Numbered from the stretch's first letter, positions 1 to 8,611 are shown. The stretch is DNA of 35,131 nt from Gammaproteobacteria bacterium (GCA_030430155.1 JAUIFV010000033.1:1-35131); one strand, 5' to 3'. Made by a program: numbers and translations. Notes: generated by a model from the letters alone, not told the origin.

Positions 1-2243
1 TGGTGCAGTCCTTCTATGATTTCACTACAGATTGCGATTCCTTCAGGGGTAGGTGAGCGAGTCCCTACTACACTGACAGAACGACTGTGTTGGAAAATAT
101 CCTTGCCTTTGTAATAAAGCACTATCGGGCTATCGGGAAGGTTTGTCGAGACCGCAGAAAAGTTCCAACCACCATCGCTGCTTTTGAGCAAGCGGTTGGA
201 AAGAAAGCCAGCCGTTCCAATGTAAATGTTGTTGCTGTTGTGGTAATCGATGAACATATCCAATGAATCGGCGAATATCTGCTGATAACGTGTCTCACAG
301 AAAACCGCCGGCACGAGTGGACAGCGAACAAAATCGTTGTTCACCTGTGCGACAACGTAGCTGTCGTCCTCTCCAATTGCCAAACTATCAACTTCCCCTA
401 CTACTCCCGGGTATGCGTTCCACACAACCGGCTTCTGTTCCACGCTTGACGACAGCCAAAGACTATTTCGTGAACCAATGACCGCATAGAATGGCGACGT
501 ATTGGTGACTGCCAGGGGAGTAACGAAAAGGCCCTCAGATTCGTTTCCGCAGAACCCGTCTGAGAAAGGATCACAAATGGTATCCGCCTGTCCCGTTTCT
601 GGGATTAGTCTATGCACCGCGCCGTATTGAGCTGAGCCGATTACGAAATCCGGAGTCGAGTCGCGAGCAACGGTTATACTGCCATCGCCGCCTCTGTAGT
701 CGCTCCAGCTGTTTAACAACGAGCCAGCGCTCAAGCTGGGACTCTGAAGGCTCCCGTTATCCTGCGTTCCCCCATATATCCTGTTCTCAACGGATGTCGC
801 CGACCAGAACTGGGTTATCGCAAGGTCTCTATTGAGGCTTGACCAAACGGCACGTGAGCCCATTGGGGTCGGAACGATCTTGTCCACATCATCAACAAAG
901 TGAACGCCGCCATCACTCGCCACGAAGATCCTGCGATCCCTTATCCCAACGGCGGCTGCGGTGCTGGTGAATCCCGGTGGCTCCAGCACGACATGAGTGT
1001 CGAGATGCGGTAGGTGACTGCCGCTGCTACCAGGCTGGATGGTGATTGGAAAGGTTTGCCCTCCATCAGTCGAAACCTTCATCAGCACGAATCCCGAAAT
1101 CACCAGATTGTCGTTCGTTGGATCGACCCACAAGGAGCTAACGTAGCCGTTCATTCCCTGACTGGCGAAAGGTGCGAAGTGGCCGGGGTTCGAAAGCAGA
1201 GACCAACTGGTACCGCCGTCCAGCGAGACATAGATGGACCCATCTCCTTCGGCAGACTGAGCGTAAATTTTTCCAGGTACCGTTTTCGAAAACTGCCCAG
1301 ATATCCGCGACACTCCGCCAAACGCCGTATAAATAATCGACGTGCTCCACGATGCGCCGGAATCAAAGGACGTGTGAGCTCTACCGATATTGTCGAAGGC
1401 GACAACGTTGTCTGAATCGTTTGGATTGACCAAGAGCTCGGTTAGCAAAATGCCGCTGAAGGGGTTGATAGGAACTTTCTTCGCCCAATTGGCTCCGGCG
1501 TCTCCAGACACGAATAGCCCGCCGGAAGCAGCGGCGTAGACTCTGTCCGCGTCCCAAGGATCGACGGCAATTCGTTGTATAAGTGTCCAGTCGAAGAAAA
1601 ACTCGGGGTTGGTCTGCGGCAGTCTCGTCCATGTCGATCCATTGTTATCCGACAGCCAAACTCCACTGCCCGGAGATCCAGATTGCAAACTCGTATTGCT
1701 TTCCCCTGTTCCGACGTAGATCCTACCCGGGTGACTTTGAGATAGGGCAATGCTCGATACAGAAAGTGAAGGAGGAAAGCTTTCCATCTGCCGCCATTTG
1801 AAGCCTTCGTTCTCGAATGACTCCCATAGCCCTCCGTTTACTCCCCCGATTACCAGTCGTTGCGTATCGTGAGGATCAAATGCCATTGACCGTATTCTTC
1901 CGCCAATGTTTCCAGGGCCAACGTTTTGTACCCCTATGAACCCAATCGAGCCGCCCGCTTTCTCGGCATGCAAAGTATTTGACTTATCGATAACGTTGTC
2001 ACGTTGAAAATTCGCCTTCTGTACAGCGTCCGGCCGAATAGAGCCCTCGTTCGGTCCTCTCAGTGCCTTCAACTCAAAAGATTGCCGTGCCGTTGGATTA
2101 TCTTTAAAACCAAAAAACGGTTGGAAGATCCCCAGATTATTCAATTCTTTTTCGGTTTGATTCGCAGCGTTGCTTGGAAAAGAGAAAATGATGGCGGTCA
2201 GTACAAACCCTGCGCCAGATAACAGCTTAGTTCTATCACGCAT
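1..2243 (-). CDS. Secreted BNR/sortilin-like beta-propeller protein, 3' end outside the window; DprA-like tail
   Basis: An open minus-strand frame runs from ATG at 2243 to the window edge (747 codons, no stop). The N-terminus (MRDRTKLLSGAG..., hydrophobic core FVLTAIIFSFPS, then NAA) is a signal peptide. The body carries repeated Asp-box motifs of the BNR/sialidase-sortilin type (SDNNGSTW, SGDAGANW, SFDSGASW, SLDGGTSW, STDGGQTF, SSDGGWNF) spaced as propeller blades, so it is probably an exported or surface protein; the substrate is unknown. A strong Shine-Dalgarno (GGAGGGG, 8 nt upstream) fixes the start. Base composition is visibly less GC-rich than the rest of the window. From about residue 702 the frame changes character: LPDSPIVLYYKGK... 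followed by SVSVVGTRSPTPEG matches the conserved Rossmann core of DprA rather than a propeller. See the finding on a possible chimera. Confidence 0.8.
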   Translation of the reverse strand, partial: MRDRTKLLSGAGFVLTAIIFSFPSNAANQTEKELNNLGIFQPFFGFKDNPTARQSFELKALRGPNEGSIRPDAVQKANFQRDNVIDKSNTLHAEKAGGSIGFIGVQNVGPGNIGGRIRSMAFDPHDTQRLVIGGVNGGLWESFENEGFKWRQMESFPPSLSVSSIALSQSHPGRIYVGTGESNTSLQSGSPGSGVWLSDNNGSTWTRLPQTNPEFFFDWTLIQRIAVDPWDADRVYAAASGGLFVSGDAGANWAKKVPINPFSGILLTELLVNPNDSDNVVAFDNIGRAHTSFDSGASWSTSIIYTAFGGVSRISGQFSKTVPGKIYAQSAEGDGSIYVSLDGGTSWSLLSNPGHFAPFASQGMNGYVSSLWVDPTNDNLVISGFVLMKVSTDGGQTFPITIQPGSSGSHLPHLDTHVVLEPPGFTSTAAAVGIRDRRIFVASDGGVHFVDDVDKIVPTPMGSRAVWSSLNRDLAITQFWSATSVENRIYGGTQDNGSLQSPSLSAGSLLNSWSDYRGGDGSITVARDSTPDFVIGSAQYGAVHRLIPETGQADTICDPFSDGFCGNESEGLFVTPLAVTNTSPFYAVIGSRNSLWLSSSVEQKPVVWNAYPGVVGEVDSLAIGEDDSYVVAQVNNDFVRCPLVPAVFCETRYQQIFADSLDMFIDYHNSNNIYIGTAGFLSNRLLKSSDGGWNFSAVSTNLPDSPIVLYYKGKDIFQHSRSVSVVGTRSPTPEGIAICSEIIEGLH

Positions 2244-2257
2244 ACTGTAGACCCCTC

Positions 2258-2270
2258 CTATATAATGAGG
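2258..2270 (-). promoter_or_regulatory. Shine-Dalgarno / -10-like region of the BNR gene
   Basis: On the minus strand the 25 bases before ATG 2243 read TATATAGGAGGGG then TCTACAGT. GGAGGGG is an excellent ribosome-binding site and the AT-rich TTATAT just upstream could be part of a -10 element. The RBS is certain enough to decide the start; the promoter is a guess. Confidence 0.45.
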
Positions 2271-2434
2271 CGTCTTGCTTTTAGCACCGTTCTTTGGAAC
2301 ACGCAACGACGTTTGAGGGTCGAATATCTGAACTGCGGCAACTGGATGAAGGGATGCGGGTATCTGTTGCCTTCACGCTGAATAGTTCTTGGTCGCGTTG
2401 AGGTACGCGCGAGCGGGTTGGGTAGTTCGTTCCC

Positions 2435-2469
2435 AGAAACGAAAACGCTCCGGGGCGAACCCCGGAGCG
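2435..2469 (-). terminator. Rho-independent terminator of the M3 peptidase gene
   Basis: Arms 2446-2455 and 2460-2469 form a perfect 10-bp GC stem (CGCTCCGGGG / CCCCGGAGCG). Read on the minus strand it closes with a UUCG tetraloop and is followed by TTTTCGTTT. It lies 30 bases past the stop codon of the minus-strand peptidase gene, the right place and orientation for its terminator. Confidence 0.9.
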
Positions 2470-2498
2470 CTCGTTCTAGCGGTTGCGGTAGAGCAGGC

Positions 2499-4706
2499 TT
2501 AGTGCTGACCCGCCGCGCCGCCTTCACCCGGTACCGGGAAGCCGCGGTCGCGCAGCAAGGCGTCGATGGTGGCATCGCGGCCGCGGAAGGCGCGATAGGC
2601 CTCATCGGGCGGCACCGCGTTGCGCACTGCGAACAGGTGGTCGACCAGCTTCTTCGACAGTTCCTTGTCGTAGAAACCGCCGGGCGCTTCGGCGAAGGCT
2701 TCGGCGGCGTCGGAGGTCAGCACCTCGGCCCACAGATAGCCGTAGTAGGCGGCGGCATAGCCCTCGCCGGAGAACACGTGGCCGAAATGCGGGGTGCGGT
2801 GGCGCATCACGATTTCTTCCGGCATGCCCATGGCGTTCAAGGTGTCGCGCTCAAAGGCGTCGGCGTCGATGCCTTCCGGATCGGCGGTGTGCAGCTTCAG
2901 ATCAATCAGCGCCGAAGCCAGGTACTCGGTGGTCGCAAAGCCCTGGTTGAAAGTCGCCGCGTTCTGGATCTTCTCGACCAGTTCGGCCGGCATCGGCTCG
3001 CCGGTTTCCACGTGCACGAAGTAGTTGTCGATCACCGGCTGGGTGAACAGCCAGCGCTCCAGCAGCTGCGATTGGAACTCGGTGTAGTCGCGCACGCCGC
3101 CGCTGCTCAGCGTCGGGTAGCGCACATCGGCGGCGAGGAAGTGCAGCGCGTGGCCGAACTCGTGGAAGAAGGTGTTGGCATCGTCCCAGGAGATCAGCAG
3201 CGGCTCGCCTTCGGCACCCTTGATGAAGTTGGAGTTGTTGCTGGACAGCACGTTGCCCTTGCCGTCGAAGTCTTCATAGGCGCGGTACATGCTGGCCCAG
3301 GCGCCGGAGCGCTTGCCCTGACGGGCGTAGGGATCCAGATACCACAGGCCGACGTGGGAACCGTCGCTGAGCTTGGTCACTTCCCACACCCCCACGTCCG
3401 GATGGAAGACCGGCACGGTGCCCTTTTCCAGCGGGGTGAATTTGAAGTCGAACAGCTCGCCGGCGACGTAGAACATCGCGTCGGTGAGCTTGTCCAGCTG
3501 CAGATACTGCTTGACCTCGTTGGAGTCCAGGTCGTAGCGGTCCTTGCGCACCTTCTCGGCGTAGTAGCGATAGTCCCAGGCGGCGATTTTGAAGTCGGCG
3601 CCTTCGGCGTCGGCGACCTTCTGCATGTCGGCGACCTCTTCGCGAGCGCGCGCCGTCGCCGCCGGCCACACCGCCTCCAACAGGCCCAGGGCCGCTTCCG
3701 GGGTGCCGGCCATCAGATCGTCCAGACGCCAGGCCGCATAGTTGTCGAAGCCGAGCAGCTCGACGCGCTCGTCGCGCAGCTTGAGGATCTCGGCAATAAG
3801 CGCGTTGTTGTCATGCTCGTCGCCGTTGTCGCCGCGGCTGTAGTAGGTGCGCCAGACCTTTTCGCGCAGATCGCGCTGATCGGAGAAGGTCAGGAAAGGA
3901 TCCATTGACGAGCGGGTGTTGAGCACCGCGTACTTGCCTTCCTCGCCCTTGTCCTTGGCGATGGCCGCGGCACCGTCGATGAAGGACTGCGGCAGGCCGC
4001 CGAGTTGGTCTTCGGTCAGATACAGCACATAGCCTTCTTCATCGGCCAGCACGTTGTTGGAGAACTGGGTGTAAAGCTGCGCCAGGCGCTCGTTGATCTC
4101 GGCGGTACGGGCCTTGGCAGCTTCGTCCAGGTCGGCGCCAGCGCGGGCGAACTGGTTGTAGACCAGATCGACCAGGCGCTGCTGATCGCCGCGCAAAGTG
4201 GCGTACTCGTCGCCTTGCTTGACCGCCTTGACGCGCTCAAACAGCGCCTTGTTCTGCACGATCTGCGATTGGAAATTGGCCAGCTTCGGCGATAGCACCT
4301 GCTGCACCTGGCGGAACTCCGGCGAGGACATGTTGCCGCTCCAAATGCCGAAGTAGGTAAACACCCGACCCAACTCGCGGCCGGTGTCCTCCATCGCCTC
4401 AATGGTGTTGGAGAAGGTCGGCGCTTCGGTCTGGTCGGCGATCTTCTGCAGTTCGGCCAGATTGTTGGCCATCGCCGTTTCCATCGCCGGCTGCAGGTCG
4501 GCGACCTGCATCTTGTCGAACGCGGGCACGCCCTGATACGGGCCGGTCCACTCGGCCAGGAGGGTGTTGTCGGTGGCCGGCGTAGCGTCGGCCTGGGCCG
4601 TTTCGGTGGCCTGCGTGGCAGGCGCATCGGTGGCCTGTTCGGCACAGCCATAGAGGCCGGCAAAGCACACCGCCAGGGCGGCGGCAAGGGCAGTACGTCG
4701 CATCAT
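2499..4706 (-). CDS. M3 family metallopeptidase (peptidyl-dipeptidase Dcp-like), predicted lipoprotein
   Basis: The 735-residue product has the zinc motif HEFGH (H515, E516, H519) and a downstream glutamate (E543 in DYTEFQSQ) as third metal ligand. It also has the family C-terminal block HFGHVFSGEGY then AAYYGYLWAEVL (about 641-663). This is the M3A thimet/oligopeptidase-Dcp layout: an all-alpha peptidase cutting short peptides. The N-terminus is a lipoprotein signal (LYGC lipobox, Cys21), followed by a Thr/Ala-rich linker, so the enzyme is probably anchored in the periplasm, as in other Dcp-like lipoproteins. Two adjacent ATGs (4706, 4703) are possible; GGGAG sits 3 or 6 nt upstream, slightly favouring the second. 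The gene stands alone, divergent from the small membrane protein gene, and ends at a strong terminator. Confidence 0.95.
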   Translation of the reverse strand: MMRRTALAAALAVCFAGLYGCAEQATDAPATQATETAQADATPATDNTLLAEWTGPYQGVPAFDKMQVADLQPAMETAMANNLAELQKIADQTEAPTFSNTIEAMEDTGRELGRVFTYFGIWSGNMSSPEFRQVQQVLSPKLANFQSQIVQNKALFERVKAVKQGDEYATLRGDQQRLVDLVYNQFARAGADLDEAAKARTAEINERLAQLYTQFSNNVLADEEGYVLYLTEDQLGGLPQSFIDGAAAIAKDKGEEGKYAVLNTRSSMDPFLTFSDQRDLREKVWRTYYSRGDNGDEHDNNALIAEILKLRDERVELLGFDNYAAWRLDDLMAGTPEAALGLLEAVWPAATARAREEVADMQKVADAEGADFKIAAWDYRYYAEKVRKDRYDLDSNEVKQYLQLDKLTDAMFYVAGELFDFKFTPLEKGTVPVFHPDVGVWEVTKLSDGSHVGLWYLDPYARQGKRSGAWASMYRAYEDFDGKGNVLSSNNSNFIKGAEGEPLLISWDDANTFFHEFGHALHFLAADVRYPTLSSGGVRDYTEFQSQLLERWLFTQPVIDNYFVHVETGEPMPAELVEKIQNAATFNQGFATTEYLASALIDLKLHTADPEGIDADAFERDTLNAMGMPEEIVMRHRTPHFGHVFSGEGYAAAYYGYLWAEVLTSDAAEAFAEAPGGFYDKELSKKLVDHLFAVRNAVPPDEAYRAFRGRDATIDALLRDRGFPVPGEGGAAGQH

Positions 4707-4974
4707 TTTCTCCCGCGAAGTGTCGGTTTGTGGCGAATCTCAGAGTGCCGGAACGTGGCCAGCGGCGGAGGCGCGGCCGTTGATCGGCATAGTGCGGCCA
4801 TAGTCAGGAGTTTTCGCCGCGGCGATAGTCCCATTGGTCATGCTTGGGCGGATTGGCGACTGTTGCGGCCGACGGCGAAAGGCGGTCGCCGCCCCCCGTT
4901 CATCAGGCTGTCGTCCGGTTGGCGCTAAGCTAACCGCTCTTGCGGCAACTTTGGAATCGCCTGTGCAGGCATGG

Positions 4975-5415
4975 ATGGCTGATCATCAGGCCCTGCTGTG
5001 GTGGTCTGGGGCCGCTTCGGCGCTGATGTTCGTGGCCAGCCTGATCATCGTGCCGATCCTCATTGTGCGTCTGCCCGAGGACTACTTCAGCCGCGAAGAC
5101 GACCCTGAACTACGCGCCTTCGGCACCCACCCGGTGATGCGGGTGCTGTGGCTGATCACCAAGAACGTCTGCGGGGTGATCTTCCTGCTTGCCGGAATCG
5201 CCATGCTGGTGCTGCCCGGCCAGGGCCTGCTCACAATCCTGGTCGGCCTGATGCTGCTCAGCCTGCCCGGCAAGCGCCGATTGGTGCACTGGCTGCTGCA
5301 TCGCGGCTCGATCCTGCGGGCGATGAACTGGCTGCGGATGCGCTCGAACAAACCGCCGCTCTCCCTTGAGGATTCTTCGGGCAATCCAGCAAAGCCGCGC
5401 ATTCCTGGGCCCTGA
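4975..5415 (+). CDS. Small integral membrane protein, PGPGW-like
   Basis: About 146 residues from ATG 4975. A first membrane segment (LLWWSGAASALMFVASLIIV) is followed by a soluble loop and a hydrophobic pair around VIFLLAGIAMLVLPGQGLL and TILVGLMLLSLPGKRR. The VLPGQGLLTILVGLMLL region resembles the signature of the PGPGW putative transmembrane family (TIGR02611-like), whose function is unknown to me. The frame is open from TTG 4834, but the extra 47 residues are Arg/Ala-rich and look non-coding, and ATG 4975 directly precedes the first membrane helix. The RBS is weak, so the start is uncertain. Confidence 0.65.
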   Translation: MADHQALLWWSGAASALMFVASLIIVPILIVRLPEDYFSREDDPELRAFGTHPVMRVLWLITKNVCGVIFLLAGIAMLVLPGQGLLTILVGLMLLSLPGKRRLVHWLLHRGSILRAMNWLRMRSNKPPLSLEDSSGNPAKPRIPGP

Positions 5416-5427
5416 GCCCTGGGCCCT
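5404..5427. repeat. GGGCCCT-type dispersed repeat, copy 1
   Basis: TGGGCCCTGAGCCCTGGGCC lies between the convergent ends of the membrane-protein gene and ogt. The same GGGCCC-rich unit occurs at 7508-7596 and 31984-32020. It is self-complementary and could act as a bidirectional transcription end. Confidence 0.7.
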
Positions 5428-5909
5428 CAAACCAACAATGCCCCCTCATGCACCAGCAACCAACGCTTGTTGTCCAGCCCACCGCCGTAGCCGGTCAGCG
5501 TGCCGTTGGCGCCGATCACCCGGTGGCAGGGAACAACGATTGAGATCGGGTTGGCGCCGTTGGCCATACCGACTGCACGCACCGCTTTGGGGCGGCCGAT
5601 ACGCTGGGCCAGCTCGGCGTAGCTGATGGTCTGGCCGCAGGGGATGCGGCGCAGTTCGGCCCAGACTTCGCGCTGAAAGGGCGTGCCCGGTTTGGCCACA
5701 TCGAGCGCATCCAGTGCGTCCAACTCGCCGTCAAAATAGGCCTCCAGGGCGCGCACCGGCAGGCTGGCTTCGCCGCCGCTGGCTGGCGTTGCAGCACGTT
5801 GTACGGGCGACTCCCAGATCAACCGGTGCAAACAACCGGCCTCGTCGCTGGCGATGGTCAACACGCCGACAGGTGTATCCATATACTCGGTGCGTAGGTT
5901 CGCGTTCAT
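5427..5909 (-). CDS. ogt: Methylated-DNA--[protein]-cysteine S-methyltransferase
   Basis: This 160-residue suicide enzyme removes O6-methyl groups from guanine in DNA. The active-site motif PCHRV is at 127-131 with acceptor Cys128. The helix-turn-helix before it (QTISYAELAQRIGRPKAVRAVG), the asparagine hinge (NGANPISIV) and the downstream GYGGGLDNKRWLL block are all as in Ogt/MGMT. The N-terminal ribonuclease-H-like domain is short, as in the Ogt type. ATG 5909 is a natural start; the protein begins MNANLRTEYMDTPVG. It is divergent from the Ada-AlkA gene, giving a two-gene alkylation-repair locus. The fused Ada protein lacks its own O6-methyltransferase domain, so this gene supplies that activity. 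Confidence 0.96.
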   Translation of the reverse strand: MNANLRTEYMDTPVGVLTIASDEAGCLHRLIWESPVQRAATPASGGEASLPVRALEAYFDGELDALDALDVAKPGTPFQREVWAELRRIPCGQTISYAELAQRIGRPKAVRAVGMANGANPISIVVPCHRVIGANGTLTGYGGGLDNKRWLLVHEGALLV

Positions 5910-5965
5910 CGTTTGTCATCAGTCAGGGTGGCGTTCAATGTAGCCTTTCGCACGGTCCGCGACTG

Positions 5966-6014
5966 GCGGTTTTCGGACCTCGTCGTCAAGGTTCTAGTGA
6001 GGTCCGAAAACCGC
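5966..6014. promoter_or_regulatory. Perfect 16-bp inverted repeat between ogt and ada-alkA
   Basis: Arms 5966-5981 (GCGGTTTTCGGACCTC) and 5999-6014 (its exact reverse complement) are separated by 17 bases in the 140-bp gap between the two divergent repair genes. No T-run follows and the genes diverge, so it is not a terminator. It could be an operator for the Ada regulator or a cruciform/mobile repeat. It does not resemble the E. coli Ada box. Confidence 0.55.
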
Positions 6015-6049
6015 GTGTGCCGAATCGCAGAAGACGTCATCATGGCCCC

Positions 6050-7501
6050 ATGAACATCGACCAAGACCGCTGCTACAGTGCCCTGCTGGCCCGCGACCCG
6101 CGCTTCGATGGGCGCTTCTACACCGCTGTCCACAGCACCGGCATCTACTGCCGACCGATCTGTCCGGCGCGCACGCCCAAGCGCGAGAACGTGCAGTTCT
6201 ATCCCAGCGCCGCGGCCGCGCAGGCGGCGGGTTTCAGACCCTGCCTGCGCTGTCGACCAGAGTCGGCGCCGGCCGGCAGCGGACTGGGCAGCAGCGAGAC
6301 GGTAACCCGCGCGCTGGCGCTGATCGAGCTGGGCGCGCTGGATGAGGACGGCAGCGTCGCCGAGCTTGCGGCGCGCTTGGAGATCGGCGATCGCCAGCTG
6401 CGGCGGCTGTTTCAGCGCGACCTGGGCGCCACCCCGGTGGCGGTGGCCCAGACCCGTCGCATCCTGCTCGCCAAACAGCTGATCCATCAGACCCGGCTGC
6501 CGATGACCGATGTCGAGTTGGCCGCCGGCTTCGGCAGTCTGCGCCGCTTCAACGAGTGCTTCCGACAGCTGTTCGGGGAGTCGCCTACATCGCTGCGTCG
6601 GGCCAGTCCGGCCGACAGCGGCGGCGCCGGCTGGCTGCAGCTGCAGCTGAGCTATAGACCGCCGCTGGACTGGGATGGCGTGCTGCGCTTTCTCGCCGCG
6701 CGCTGCATCGCCGGCGTGGAGTGCGTGCAGGGGCGCCGCTACGCGCGCACCATCGCGGTCGGCGACAGCCAGGGCGTGCTGGTGATCGAGCCGGGCCGCG
6801 GCAGCAGCCTGAAGCTGCGTTTGCGCCTGACCCGTCTGGACACGCTGCCGACCATCATCGCCCGCCTGCGCCGCCAGTTCGACCTCGATGCCGATCCACA
6901 GGTCATCGGTCAGCAGCTGTGCGCCGATCCGGCCTTGGCCAAGCTGGTCGCCGCGCGGCCCGGACTGCGCACGCCCGGCGCCTGGGACGGCTTTGAGCTG
7001 GCGATGCGGGCGATCCTCGGTCAGCAGATCACCGTGGCTTCGGCAATCAAGCTGGCTGGCCGGTTGGCGGCAGACTATGGCCAGCCGCTGGCTGAACCGG
7101 TCGACGACTTCCCCCAGCTGATCCGGTTGTTCCCCAGCGCCGCCGAGCTCGCTGCCGCCGATCTGAGCCAGCTGCCGATGCCGCGGGCCCGCTCCCGTTC
7201 GCTGTCAGCGGTCGCCAAAGCCGCAGCCGCCGACCCGCAGCTGTTCGCGCCCAAGGCCAGCCTGACCACGGCCATCGACGCGCTCAAGCAGCTGCCCGGC
7301 ATCGGCGACTGGACCGCGCATTACATCGCCATGCGCGAACTCCGCGAACCCGACGCCTTCCCCGCCGCCGATGTCGGTCTGATGCAGGCCATCGAGAAGC
7401 TTGAAGGAACGCGCCCCAGCGCCCGCCAGCTGCTGCAGCGCGCGGAAAGCTGGCGGCCGTGGCGGGCGTATGCGGCGCAGCATTTGTGGGGGAGCCTTTG
7501 A
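6050..7501 (+). CDS. Ada methyl-sensor / AraC HTH / AlkA DNA-3-methyladenine glycosylase fusion
   Basis: The 483-residue product combines three modules. Residues 1-75 are the Ada zinc domain with four Cys (34, 38, 65, 68; GIYCRPIC and PCLRC). By analogy with E. coli Ada, Cys34 accepts methyl groups from DNA phosphotriesters and turns the protein into an activator. About 85-185 is an AraC-type helix-turn-helix. About 195-480 is AlkA N-domain plus HhH-GPD glycosylase (AILGQQITVASAIKLAG, the helix-hairpin-helix LPGIGDWTAHYIAMR, and the catalytic Asp in FPAADVGL), which excises alkylated purines. Such fusions are known in several bacterial groups. ATG 6050 matches the usual Ada N-terminus; the frame is open further upstream, but that stretch overlaps ogt. 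There is no good RBS. It ends at a repeat hairpin facing xerD. Confidence 0.95.
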   Translation: MNIDQDRCYSALLARDPRFDGRFYTAVHSTGIYCRPICPARTPKRENVQFYPSAAAAQAAGFRPCLRCRPESAPAGSGLGSSETVTRALALIELGALDEDGSVAELAARLEIGDRQLRRLFQRDLGATPVAVAQTRRILLAKQLIHQTRLPMTDVELAAGFGSLRRFNECFRQLFGESPTSLRRASPADSGGAGWLQLQLSYRPPLDWDGVLRFLAARCIAGVECVQGRRYARTIAVGDSQGVLVIEPGRGSSLKLRLRLTRLDTLPTIIARLRRQFDLDADPQVIGQQLCADPALAKLVAARPGLRTPGAWDGFELAMRAILGQQITVASAIKLAGRLAADYGQPLAEPVDDFPQLIRLFPSAAELAAADLSQLPMPRARSRSLSAVAKAAAADPQLFAPKASLTTAIDALKQLPGIGDWTAHYIAMRELREPDAFPAADVGLMQAIEKLEGTRPSARQLLQRAESWRPWRAYAAQHLWGSL

Positions 7502-7507
7502 GAGCAA

Positions 7508-7596
7508 GGGCCCAGGGCCCAGGGCTTAGGGCCCAGGAAATCAAGAGCGGGCAGGGACCAACACTCCTGGGCCCTGGGCCCTCCTCCCTGGGCCCT
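7508..7596. repeat. GGGCCC-rich inverted repeat between convergent genes, copy 2
   Basis: The left arm (about 7508-7535, AGGGCCCAGGGCCCAGGG...) and right arm (about 7567-7596, its near reverse complement) can pair over roughly 30 bases with a ~30-base loop. It fills the gap between the ends of ada-alkA and xerD, so it probably acts as a bidirectional terminator-like structure. It is the longest copy of the dispersed GGGCCC family in the window. Confidence 0.75.
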
Positions 7597-8506
7597 ATCC
7601 CCTAGGATGATGCTCCGCATGCAGCTTCTTCAGCGCCTCCCTGGCCACCAACGTATAGATCTGCGTCGTCGACAGATCGCTGTGGCCGAGCAGCAGCTGG
7701 ACCACGCGCAGGTCGGCGCCGTGGTTGAGCAGGTGGGTAGCGAAGGAGTGGCGCAGGGTGTGCGGGGAGATAGCGCGGTGGATGCCGGCCTGTTGGGCGT
7801 GGCGCTTGATCAGCGCCCAGAAGGCCTGACGGGTCATTGCCCCGCCGCGCTGGGTGACGAACAGCGCCGGGCTGGTCTGACGGCCGAGGATCTGTCCGCG
7901 GGCCTGGGCCAGGTAGCGTTCGATCCAGTGCTGCGCTTCGTCGCCCAGCGGCACCAGCCGCTCTTTGCGACCCTTGCCCAGAATCCGCACCACGCCCTGG
8001 GACAGGCTCAGCGACACCGCCGGCAGTCCGACCAGCTCGCTGACCCGCAGCCCGCTGGCGTAGAGCAGCTCGATCATCGCCTTGTCGCGCAGGCCGATCG
8101 GGTCCTCCACGTCGGGCGCAGCCAGCAGCGCCTCCACCTCGGCCTCGGTCAGCGCCTTGGGCAGCGCCCGCGGCAGCTTGGGCGGACTTAAATCAGCCGC
8201 CGGGTCCGGCGTGCCCACCTGCTCGCGCGCCCGCCAGCCGTAGAACTGACGCAGCGTCGACACCAGCCGCGCCCCCGAACGCGGCTTGCTGCCTGCCTGC
8301 AGCCGCTCCCCCAGATAGCCCAGCAGCAGCGATTGATCGGCCTGCTCCAGCGACGAGCCCTGCTTGCGCAACCAGCCCGCCAGCCCGCGCAGATCCGCGC
8401 CATAGCTGCTCAAAGTCGCCTTCGACAGCCCGCGCTCGGCCCACAGCTGATCGAGAAAGCGCTCGATCAAGCGGCGGTCGTGGTCAAGGTCGGCGTCTCG
8501 GCTCAT
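7595..8506 (-). CDS. xerD: Site-specific tyrosine recombinase XerD
   Basis: A 303-residue protein with the complete tyrosine recombinase catalytic set: R154 (SGLRVSEL), K178 (LGKGRKERLVP), H249 and R252 (SPHTLRHSFATHLL), H275 (LLGHSDLSTTQIY) and nucleophile Y284. The N-terminal SAM-like DNA-binding domain (about 10-95) includes GLSKATLSSYGADLRGL. Length and motifs fit the housekeeping XerC/XerD that resolve chromosome dimers at dif; the ISPHTLRHSFATHLLNHG and QIYT blocks favour XerD. ATG 8506 gives the usual N-terminus. The frame stays open upstream only because it reads through the REP elements. It lies outside the island on the other side of the tRNA, so it is not evidence for an island integrase. 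Confidence 0.93.
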   Translation of the reverse strand: MSRDADLDHDRRLIERFLDQLWAERGLSKATLSSYGADLRGLAGWLRKQGSSLEQADQSLLLGYLGERLQAGSKPRSGARLVSTLRQFYGWRAREQVGTPDPAADLSPPKLPRALPKALTEAEVEALLAAPDVEDPIGLRDKAMIELLYASGLRVSELVGLPAVSLSLSQGVVRILGKGRKERLVPLGDEAQHWIERYLAQARGQILGRQTSPALFVTQRGGAMTRQAFWALIKRHAQQAGIHRAISPHTLRHSFATHLLNHGADLRVVQLLLGHSDLSTTQIYTLVAREALKKLHAEHHPRG

Positions 8507-8538
8507 CGGCTCACTATGGTCGAAGTCCGCGCCCTTTT

Positions 8539-8561
8539 GTAGGCACCTGCCTGCAGGCGAT
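8539..8561. repeat. REP-like element, divergent copy
   Basis: A 23-nt unit beginning GTAGGCACCTGC and ending GGCGAT, with the architecture of the REP pair at 8612-8706. It differs at five positions, including a compensating C/G change at positions 9 and 18 that keeps the hairpin. Confidence 0.6.
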
Positions 8562-8611
8562 GGTGATTCAGGGAGCTGCCGGGGCTGTCCATCCAGCCCA
8601 TGAATCGCGCC

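Noticed and set aside
2418-3908. A 496-codon plus-strand frame opposite the M3 peptidase gene
   Set aside because: It is Val/Gly/His-rich, has no family motif, and is exactly antisense to a gene with a complete HEFGH site and terminator.
7595-8506. XerD as the integrase of the island
   Set aside because: Length, catalytic set and position left of the tRNA fit the housekeeping chromosome-dimer recombinase, not an element integrase.
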